A stretch of 64,000 nt of DNA, from contig NZ_JAKRKC020000002.1 in assembly GCF_022664455.2 (NCBI RefSeq), forward strand, positions 1,116,001-1,180,000, read 5' to 3'. Numbering within the stretch: the first letter of the stretch is position 1; each line of letters starts with the position of its first letter. Positions 58,158-64,000 of the stretch are shown in pieces. This DNA is from Actinomadura luzonensis (GTDB lineage Bacteria > Actinomycetota > Actinomycetes > Streptosporangiales > Streptosporangiaceae). The position numbers and the translations under genes are program-made. The notes beneath the pieces are model-generated. The model was not told the origin of the DNA. It did no database searches and saw only the letters and a program-made list of their open reading frames with translations.

Positions 58158-59150
58158 CTAGGTGGCGCCGCGCGTCACCGTGAACGGCGCCAGCTCGCCC
58201 AGCCCCCGCACCGACAGCCGGTTGACCTCGCGCAGCAGGAACGCCCGGTCGCCCTCCAGCTCCTCGGCCATCTCCGGGCCGGCGAGGATCGTTCCAGGCA
58301 GCGCCAGCGCGGTCAGCCGGCTGGCCAGGTTGACCGTCGTGCCGAACACGTCGCCCATCCGCCAGATCACCGGCCCCGAGGCCAGCCCCACGCGCAGCTC
58401 CGGCATGCCCTTGGCGCGCGGCGTCTCCACCAGCCGCAGCGCGATCTCGGCCGCCACGTGCGCCTTGTCGGCCACGAACAACACCGAGTCGCCGAGCGTC
58501 TTGACCACCCGCCCGCCGGTGGAGGTGACGATGTCGGCCGAGCGGCCCTCGAACCGGTCGATCAGCCGGGCCAGCTCGCTGCCGGTGATCTGCCGGCTCA
58601 GCCGGGTGAAGGCCACCAGGTCGGCGAAGCCCACCGACAGCCGCACCGCGCTCATGTCCTGCTCGGCGATGCGGCCCGCCGCCGCGGCGAGCTGCCGCTG
58701 CCAGGCGTAGACCAGCAGCCGGGCCAGGTCGGGCACCACCCGCTCGGCCCGCCGCCGCCACGCTCTCGGCCGGTCGGCGAGCGGCACGCCCGCCTGGTCC
58801 AGCTCCTCCACGCCCAGCTCGGCCTGCGACTCGGCGAGGCGCGCCGTGGCCCGCCCCAGCGAGCGGGCCATGAGCAGCACGTGCTCCTCGTCGTAGACGC
58901 CGGAGCTGACCATGCCGATCATCGTCCGCAGCGCCTCGACGTCGGAGTCGGTGAACTCGACCGCGTCGTCGGCCACGTTCGCGAAGCCGAGCGCACGCCA
59001 GAAGCGCCGCGCGCGGTACACCGGGACCCCCGCCATCTCGGCGACCTGGTGACTGGTGTAGCGGCGCGGCTCGCGCAGAAACGCCTCGGTCAGCCCGTCC
59101 CCATCCACGCGCGCCACCCGGGAAACATAACACCCTGTGGGGCAAATCAC
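58158..59150 (-). CDS. Class III adenylate cyclase with Rv1264-like regulatory domain
   Basis: Up to 330 residues. The N-terminal half (TSHQVAEMAGVPVYRARRFWRALGFANV ...) resembles the autoinhibitory, pH-sensing domain (Ad_Cy_reg) of Mycobacterium tuberculosis Rv1264. The C-terminal catalytic domain has metal Asps in GFADLVAFT and LGDSVLF, the adenine-specifying Lys in VVKTLGDS and the Asn/Arg pair in VNLASRL, so it should make cAMP. GTG 59150 overlaps the stop of the GntR gene; a GTG at about 59117 is possible and would drop a Cys-containing leader. The gene is cytoplasmic with no membrane helix. Confidence 0.87.
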   Translation of the reverse strand: MICPTGCYVSRVARVDGDGLTEAFLREPRRYTSHQVAEMAGVPVYRARRFWRALGFANVADDAVEFTDSDVEALRTMIGMVSSGVYDEEHVLLMARSLGRATARLAESQAELGVEELDQAGVPLADRPRAWRRRAERVVPDLARLLVYAWQRQLAAAAGRIAEQDMSAVRLSVGFADLVAFTRLSRQITGSELARLIDRFEGRSADIVTSTGGRVVKTLGDSVLFVADKAHVAAEIALRLVETPRAKGMPELRVGLASGPVIWRMGDVFGTTVNLASRLTALALPGTILAGPEMAEELEGDRAFLLREVNRLSVRGLGELAPFTVTRGAT

Positions 59151-59890
59151 TCCAGAAGTGCCCGGAGGGCGGCGCGTTCCTCGGCGGGCAGGTGACCCGC
59201 GTAGTAGTCGTACATGGACTGGCGGGTCAGGCGGGCCGCCAGCGGGCCGTCGCCGGCGCGCAGGGCGGCGATGACGTCCTCGTGGTGGGCGATGCTGCGC
59301 AGCATCAGCGCCTCCCGGTCGGGGGCCCGCGCGATGCGGTCCTCGATGAGGCCGACCACGACCGCGCGCACCACGTCCGTGCAGACCTGGATGAGCTTGT
59401 TGCCGCAGGCCCGCGCGATCGCGTCGTGGAAGGCCACGTCGGCGGCGCCGAAGCCGTCGCCGCCGGCGCTCCGCATCGCCTCGACCGCCGCCGTCATCTC
59501 CGCCAGGTGCTCCTCGGTGCGCTGCCGCGCCGCGAGCAGCACGGCCGCCGCGTCCAGCACCATGCGGAACTGCACCAGCTCGCCCAGCGACAGCTCCGAC
59601 ACCCGGGCCAGCGTGGTCATCGACTTCTGTAAGGCGACGGGGGAGAAGGCCAGCACCTCCGCGCCGTTCGGGTCGCCGGGCCGCGAGCGGACCAGGCCGC
59701 GCGCCTGCAGCACCCGCAGCGCCTCGCGCACGGTGGAGCGGCTGACGGAGAACTGCGTCATCAGCTCGCGCTCGCTCGGCAGCCGCGCGCCGGGGGACAG
59801 CGCCCCGCTCTCCACGGCCTCCTCGATCTGCTCCACCACGCGCTCGTAGGCCCGCACGGCACGCACCGGCTCGAACCGCGCACCACCCAT
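59147..59890 (-). CDS. FadR-subfamily GntR regulator of the peptide transporter
   Basis: A 247-residue GntR protein with winged helix (LPSERELMTQFSVSRSTVREALRVL) and an FCD-type helical domain (residues 90-230) with metal-binding-like His residues (DVAFHDAIARACGN, IAHHEDVIAALRAG). ATG 59890 has AAGGGGG upstream; the longer frame to 60172 runs over the promoter. It is divergent from the dpp-like operon and its expected operator, a perfect TGGTC...GACCA palindrome, lies between. Its ligand is probably a carboxylic acid or peptide breakdown product. Confidence 0.89.
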   Translation of the reverse strand: MGGARFEPVRAVRAYERVVEQIEEAVESGALSPGARLPSERELMTQFSVSRSTVREALRVLQARGLVRSRPGDPNGAEVLAFSPVALQKSMTTLARVSELSLGELVQFRMVLDAAAVLLAARQRTEEHLAEMTAAVEAMRSAGGDGFGAADVAFHDAIARACGNKLIQVCTDVVRAVVVGLIEDRIARAPDREALMLRSIAHHEDVIAALRAGDGPLAARLTRQSMYDYYAGHLPAEERAALRALLE

Positions 59891-59938
59891 GGACGCCCCC
59901 TTGACCCGAACCGCCGCAGACTGGCAGTGTGCGTAGCC

Positions 59939-59955
59939 TACTGGTCCGACCAGTA
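59939..59955. promoter_or_regulatory. 17-bp perfect palindrome, FadR-type operator
   Basis: TACTGGTCCGACCAGTA is a perfect 8-1-8 palindrome containing TGGT...ACCA, the consensus core of FadR-subfamily operators. It lies 23 bp before the start of the binding-protein gene and 48 bp before the regulator start. Confidence 0.85.
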
Positions 59956-59978
59956 CACTAGCCAGGAGGCTGCGAGAC

Positions 59979-61469
59979 ATGAGGCGCATCGGGATCTGGA
60001 TCGCCGTGGGCGGTCTCCTGCTGGGCACGGCCGCCTGCGGCGGCGGCTCCCCGGGCGGCTCCGGGAGCACCCCCAAGGCCCGGACGCTGTCGGTCGGCGC
60101 GGTCGCCGAGCCCGCCAACCTCGACTTCACCTCCACCGAGGGCGCCGCGATCCCGCAGGCGCTGCTCGTCAACGTCTACGAGGGCCTGGTCAAGCTCCAG
60201 CAGGACGGCCGGATCGTGCCGCTGCTGGCCGAGAAGTGGGACGTCTCCGCCGACCGGAAGACCTACACCTTCACCCTGCGCGAGAACGTGAAGTTCAGCA
60301 GCGGCGCCCCCTTCACCGCCGACGACGTGGTCTTCTCCCTCGACCGGGTCAGGAGCGACTGGAAGCTCAAGATCAAGTCGCAGCTCGACGTCGTCGACAA
60401 GGTCGAGAAGAAGGACGACTCCACCGCCGTCGTCACCCTCAAGCGCCCCAGCAACGGCTTCCTGTACTCCATGGCCACCAGGCTCGGCGCCATGTTCAGC
60501 CGCACCGGCGTCGCCGACCTCGCCAACAAGCCCGTCGGCACCGGCCCGTACGTGCTCGGCGCGTGGCGGCGCGGCGACTCGCTCCGGCTCGACGCCAACC
60601 CCTCCTACTGGGGGACCAAGCCGGCCCTGTCGTCGGTCACGCTGAAGTACTTCAAGGACGCCACGGCCATGAACAACGCGCTGCTCACCGGCGGCATCGA
60701 CGTCATCTCCAGCGTCCAGGCCCCCGAGTCGCTGCAGCAGTTCGCCGACCAGAGCCGCTTCCAGGTCATCGAGGGCACCACCAACGGCGAGGTCGTGCTG
60801 TCGATGAACAACGCCCGCCCGCCGTTCAGCGACAAGAAGGTCCGCCAGGCCGTCCGGCACGCCATCGACCACAAGGCGCTGCTCGACACCGCCTGGGCCG
60901 GGCGCGGCCAGCTCATCGGCTCGATGGTGCCGCCCACCGACCCCTGGTACGAGGACCGCACCGGCGACTACCCCTACGACCCGGCCAAGGCCAAGGAACT
61001 GCTCGGCGGCAAGACCTACACCGTCAAGATGCGCATCCCCAACCTGCCGTACGCGGTGGCGAGCGCCCAGGTCGTCAAGTCGCAGCTCGCCCAGGTCGGC
61101 ATCACCGCCGACATCGAGCCGCTGGAGTTCCCCGCCCGCTGGCTCGACCAGGTGTTCAGCAAGGGCGACTACGACCTGTCCATCATCAACCACGTCGAAC
61201 CCCGCGACATGGGCATCTTCGCCGACAAGTCGTACTACTTCCACTACGACAACCCCGAGTTCGGCAAGCTCCTCACCGCCGCCGACGAGGGCACCGAGCA
61301 GCAGCAGACCGACGACCTCAAGCAGGCCGCCAAGCTGCTGTCCGACGACGCCGCCGCCGACTGGCTGTTCCTGTTCCCCAACCTGATCGTGGCCAGGAAG
61401 GGCGTCACCGGGCTGCCGCAGAACGCCATCGCCGAGTCCTTCGACTTCACCGCGCTCGCCAAGCAGTGA
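59979..61469 (+). CDS. Peptide/dipeptide-binding lipoprotein (DppA/OppA type)
   Basis: A 496-residue family 5 solute-binding protein with a lipoprotein signal (LLGTAACG). The mature protein shows the expected pattern: ANLDFTSTEGAAIPQAL, the VYEGLVKL segment, FTADDVVFSLDRV and VGTGPYVL, then KKVRQAVRHAIDHKAL. AGGAGG lies before the ATG at 59979. It binds peptides, or possibly nickel or sugar-like ligands as some family members do, and hands them to the permeases. It is first in the operon and sits behind the FadR-type palindrome. Confidence 0.89.
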   Translation: MRRIGIWIAVGGLLLGTAACGGGSPGGSGSTPKARTLSVGAVAEPANLDFTSTEGAAIPQALLVNVYEGLVKLQQDGRIVPLLAEKWDVSADRKTYTFTLRENVKFSSGAPFTADDVVFSLDRVRSDWKLKIKSQLDVVDKVEKKDDSTAVVTLKRPSNGFLYSMATRLGAMFSRTGVADLANKPVGTGPYVLGAWRRGDSLRLDANPSYWGTKPALSSVTLKYFKDATAMNNALLTGGIDVISSVQAPESLQQFADQSRFQVIEGTTNGEVVLSMNNARPPFSDKKVRQAVRHAIDHKALLDTAWAGRGQLIGSMVPPTDPWYEDRTGDYPYDPAKAKELLGGKTYTVKMRIPNLPYAVASAQVVKSQLAQVGITADIEPLEFPARWLDQVFSKGDYDLSIINHVEPRDMGIFADKSYYFHYDNPEFGKLLTAADEGTEQQQTDDLKQAAKLLSDDAAADWLFLFPNLIVARKGVTGLPQNAIAESFDFTALAKQ

Positions 61470-61476
61470 CCCCCGC

Positions 61477-62424
61477 ATGACGCTCTACCTGGTCAAACGC
61501 CTGGCGGTGCTGGTGGCGAGCACCGCCGTGGCCGGGGTCGTGGTGTTCGCGTTCATGGCGCTGCTGCCCGGCGACCCGGCCGAGATCGCGCTCGGCGTCA
61601 ACGCCACCCCCGAGGCCGTCGCGCAGCTCCGCGCGCAGTTCGGCACCGACCGGCCGCCGGTCGCGCAGTTCCTCGACTGGTTCGGCGGGCTCGCCCAGGG
61701 CGACTTCGGCACCTCCTACGTCACCAGCGCCCCCATCGGCCCGCAGATCTCCGACCGGCTCGGCGTCACCGCCGTGCTCGTGCTCGGCGGCATGGTCGTG
61801 GCGCTGGTCATCGCGGTGCCGCTCGGCACGTTCGCCGCCGTCCACCACCGCAACCCGCTCGGCGCGGCCATCAGCGCGGCGAGCCAGGCCGGCATCGCCG
61901 TCCCCGCGTTCCTGGCCGGCATCCTGCTGGTGTTCGTCTTCGCCGTGCGGGCCCAGGTGCTGCCCTCCGGCGGGTACGTGCCCCTCGCCGAGGACCCGGC
62001 GCAGTGGCTGCGGGGCCTGCTGCTGCCGTGGGCGTCGCTCGGCCTGGTGCAGGGCGCCGTCCTGACCCGGTACGTGCGCAGCGCCGTCCTCGACGTCATG
62101 CGCGAGGACTACCTGCGCACCGCCCGCGCCAAGGGCCGCGGCCGCACCGGCGCCCTGTGGCGGCACGGCCTGCGCAACGCCGCCGTCCCCGTCGTCACCG
62201 TGCTCGGCCTGCAACTGGCCACGCTGCTGATCGGCGCGGTCGTGGTCGAGCGCGTCTTCGTCATCCCCGGCCTCGGCGACCTGCTGCTCAACGGCGTCGC
62301 CGGGCGCGACCTGCTGCTCGTGCAGGGCGTGGTGATGGTGCTGGTCGTGGCCGTCCTGCTGATCAACTTCGTGGTGGACGTCGCCTACCACGTGCTCGAC
62401 CCGAGAATGCGGAGTCTGCGATGA
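61477..62424 (+). CDS. Peptide ABC transporter permease (DppB type)
   Basis: A 315-residue permease with six helices and the family motifs PGDPAEIALG near residue 31 and DYLRTARAKGRGRTGALWRHGLRNA near residue 210. It starts 7 bp after the binding-protein stop and ends in an ATGA overlap with the DppC-type gene. It forms the translocation channel with DppC. Confidence 0.92.
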   Translation: MTLYLVKRLAVLVASTAVAGVVVFAFMALLPGDPAEIALGVNATPEAVAQLRAQFGTDRPPVAQFLDWFGGLAQGDFGTSYVTSAPIGPQISDRLGVTAVLVLGGMVVALVIAVPLGTFAAVHHRNPLGAAISAASQAGIAVPAFLAGILLVFVFAVRAQVLPSGGYVPLAEDPAQWLRGLLLPWASLGLVQGAVLTRYVRSAVLDVMREDYLRTARAKGRGRTGALWRHGLRNAAVPVVTVLGLQLATLLIGAVVVERVFVIPGLGDLLLNGVAGRDLLLVQGVVMVLVVAVLLINFVVDVAYHVLDPRMRSLR

Positions 62425-63254
62425 GGGGGCGGCTCAACGCCGGGCTCGTCGCCGGCGGCGCGCTCGTCGCGCTCGTCGTGCTGGCGGCGCTGGTGTCGTT
62501 CGTGTGGACGCCGCACGACCCCACCCTCGTCGACGCGGCGGCCAAGCTGCGCGAACCCGGCGGCGGCTACCTGCTCGGCGCCGACAAGTTCGGCCGCGAC
62601 ACCCTCAGCCAGCTCATGGTCGGCGCCCGCACCACCCTCTACGTCGGCATCGTCGCCGTCGGCATCGCCGCCCTGCTCGGCACCCCGCTCGGCGTGCTGG
62701 CCGGGATGACGCCGCGCGGCTGGCTGGCCGAGCTGGTGATGCGGGCCAACGACCTCGTCTTCGCCTTCCCCGCCCTGCTGCTGGCCGTCATGCTCGGCGC
62801 GGTCTACGGAGCCGGCACGCTGACCGCGATGATCGCCATCGGGGTGGCCACCGTGCCCGCCTTCGCCCGGGTGGCCCGCGCCGCCACGCTCCAGGTCATG
62901 GTCACCGACTACGTCCTGGCCGCGCGCGCCGCCGGCCGCCGCGGGCCCGCCATCGCGCTGCGGCACGTGCTGCCCAACATCGGCTCGGTGCTCATCGTCC
63001 AGGCGTCGGTGTCGTTCGCCATCGCCATCCTGGCCGAGGCGGCGCTGTCGTTCCTCGGCTTCGGCACCCGCCCGCCCACCCCGTCGTGGGGGCGGATGCT
63101 GCAGGAGTCGCAGGAGCTGCTGTTCTCCACCCCGCGCCTGGCGCTGTGGCCCGGCCTCGCCATCGCGCTCGCCGTGCTCGGCTTCAACCTGCTCGGCGAC
63201 GGGCTGCGCGACTTCCTCGACCCCAAGCTGAGGAGGATCCGTGCTGAAGGTTGA
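62421..63254 (+). CDS. Peptide ABC transporter permease (DppC type)
   Basis: A 277-residue permease with the DppC pattern: YLLGADKFGRDTLSQLMVGARTTL near residue 50, DYVLAARAAGRRGPAIALRHVLPN near residue 170, and ALSFLGFGTRPPTPSWGRML near residue 210. The end overlaps the ATPase gene by 14 bp. With DppB it makes the channel of the importer. Confidence 0.92.
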   Translation: MRGRLNAGLVAGGALVALVVLAALVSFVWTPHDPTLVDAAAKLREPGGGYLLGADKFGRDTLSQLMVGARTTLYVGIVAVGIAALLGTPLGVLAGMTPRGWLAELVMRANDLVFAFPALLLAVMLGAVYGAGTLTAMIAIGVATVPAFARVARAATLQVMVTDYVLAARAAGRRGPAIALRHVLPNIGSVLIVQASVSFAIAILAEAALSFLGFGTRPPTPSWGRMLQESQELLFSTPRLALWPGLAIALAVLGFNLLGDGLRDFLDPKLRRIRAEG

Positions 63255-64000
63255 GGGCCTCAGCGTGCGGGCGGACGCCGTCGAGCTGGTGCGCGAGGTG
63301 TCGTTCGCGATCGGGCCGGGCGAACGGGTCGGGCTCATCGGCGAGTCCGGGTCCGGCAAGTCGCTGACCGCGCTGTCGCTCATGGGGCTGCTGCCCGAGG
63401 GCGTCACCGCCACCGGGAAGGCCACCTTCGGCGGGCACGAGCTGGTCGGCGTACCCGAAGGACGGCTCAAGCGGCTGCGCGGCCGTGAGCTGTCCATGGT
63501 CTTCCAGGAGCCGATGACCGCGCTCAACCCGCTCATGCGGGTCGGCGCCCAGGTCGCCGAGGTCATGACCCTGCACGGACGGGGCCGCCGCGAGGCCCGC
63601 GCCCGCGCCGTCGAGCTGCTGGACCGGGTGCGGCTGCCCGAGCCGGAGCACGTGGCCCGCGCCTACCCCCACCAGCTCTCCGGCGGGCAGCGGCAGCGCG
63701 TCATGCTCGCCATCGCCCTGGCCAACGAGCCCGGCCTGCTCATCTGCGACGAGCCCACCACCGCGCTCGACGTCACCGTGCAGAAGCAGATGCTCGACCT
63801 GATCGCCGAGGTCGCGCCCGCGCTGCTGTTCATCACCCACGACCTCGCCGTGGTCGCGGCCGTGTGCGAGCGGGTCCTCGTCATGTACGGCGGGCGCGTC
63901 GTCGAGTCCGGCCCCATCCGCGAGGTGTTCGCCCGGCCCCGCCACCGCTACACCGAGGGCCTGCTGGCCGCCTCCCGGCTCACCCCGCGCGGCACCAGGC
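63241..64000 (+). CDS. Peptide ABC transporter ATPase (DppD type), cut by window end
   Basis: The first 253 residues of an ATPase that continues beyond the window. It shows Walker A GESGSGKS near residue 36, Q-loop FQEPMTALNPL, signature LSGGQRQRVMLAIA near residue 145, Walker B LLICDEPTTALDVT and switch His FITHDL. GTG 63241 with GAGGAGG upstream lies inside the end of the DppC-type gene. A second ATPase (DppF) probably follows outside, or is fused to this one. Confidence 0.9.
   Translation, partial: MLKVEGLSVRADAVELVREVSFAIGPGERVGLIGESGSGKSLTALSLMGLLPEGVTATGKATFGGHELVGVPEGRLKRLRGRELSMVFQEPMTALNPLMRVGAQVAEVMTLHGRGRREARARAVELLDRVRLPEPEHVARAYPHQLSGGQRQRVMLAIALANEPGLLICDEPTTALDVTVQKQMLDLIAEVAPALLFITHDLAVVAAVCERVLVMYGGRVVESGPIREVFARPRHRYTEGLLAASRLTPRGTR

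Noticed and set aside
59927..61480. 517-codon frame overlapping the peptide-binding protein
   Set aside because: It is an out-of-frame reading of the DppA-type gene, rich in Arg and Gln; the other frame has a lipobox and all family motifs.
1..64000. tRNA, rRNA or riboswitch
   Set aside because: I looked for T-loop-like GTTCGA patterns and conserved leader motifs; the few hits lie inside good coding sequence. A covariance-model search would settle it.

Overview
The window is very GC-rich, with codons that almost all end in G or C, frequent GTG and TTG starts, many 4-base stop/start overlaps (ATGA, GTGA) and several likely leaderless genes. Together with a mycothiol-dependent-type enzyme, a DUF1876 protein, a SigE-subfamily ECF sigma factor, a LuxR/NarL two-component pair and a Rv1264-like adenylate cyclase, this points to a filamentous actinomycete. 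A Streptosporangiaceae (Nonomuraea-like) origin is my best guess, as inference only. No rRNA, tRNA, CRISPR array, insertion sequence or complete prophage was seen.

Layout. 1-2664: 3' part of an SMC-like Wadjet (JetC, TIGR02680) gene cut by the window edge. 2699-5839: a large DUF6493-like repeat protein. 5903-10891: a sugar uptake unit (PfkB kinase, divergent lipoprotein-permease-ATPase, LacI regulator) with twin palindromic operators in the divergent promoter. 11005-20000: small hydrolases, VOC, DUF1876, PIG-L deacetylase, a degenerate tyrosine-recombinase-like protein, a TTC38-like protein, DUF1206 and a secreted GDPD. 20041-21503: an OFA-type MFS transporter with its 35-residue partner. 21507-27878: an oligosaccharide ABC transporter, a LacI regulator and a divergent glucoamylase/debranching-type glycosidase. 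27963-31410: a signal-transduction ATPase and an amidase. 31487-39220: gluABCD-like amino-acid transporter, an extra glutamate-type binding protein coupled to a CitB/DpiA-type response regulator, and a divergent hybrid sensor kinase. 39287-40349: a frameshifted DUF5685 gene. 40541-44328: an ABC exporter with a NarL-type two-component system. 44313-54887: sulfotransferase, MDMPI-fold enzyme, MerR, transglutaminase, two LysR units, benzoate-CoA-ligase-like enzyme and methyltransferase. 55011-59150: acyl-CoA ligase, SigE-type sigma factor with membrane partner, adenylate cyclase. 59147-64000: FadR-type regulator and a dpp-like peptide transporter running off the right edge.

How the genes work together. 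The dominant theme is solute uptake, with four ABC importers and one MFS carrier. Three of the importers (the two sugar systems and the dpp system) sit beside their own regulator with a visible palindromic operator. The fourth (glutamate-type) sits beside a possible three-component sensor: a stand-alone binding protein, a response regulator and a hybrid kinase. An 11-bp motif lies about 75-78 bp upstream of both gluA and the response regulator gene.

A second theme is sequence dynamics. At least ten short GC-rich tandem repeats lie in the window. Those inside genes have periods divisible by three; those between genes include 8, 18, 20 and 31 bp. Several tail-to-tail gene pairs overlap by 8-47 bp. 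Unusual proteins include a hydrolase lacking its nucleophile serine, a recombinase-like protein lacking its catalytic residues, a receiver domain without its aspartate and the frameshifted DUF5685 gene.
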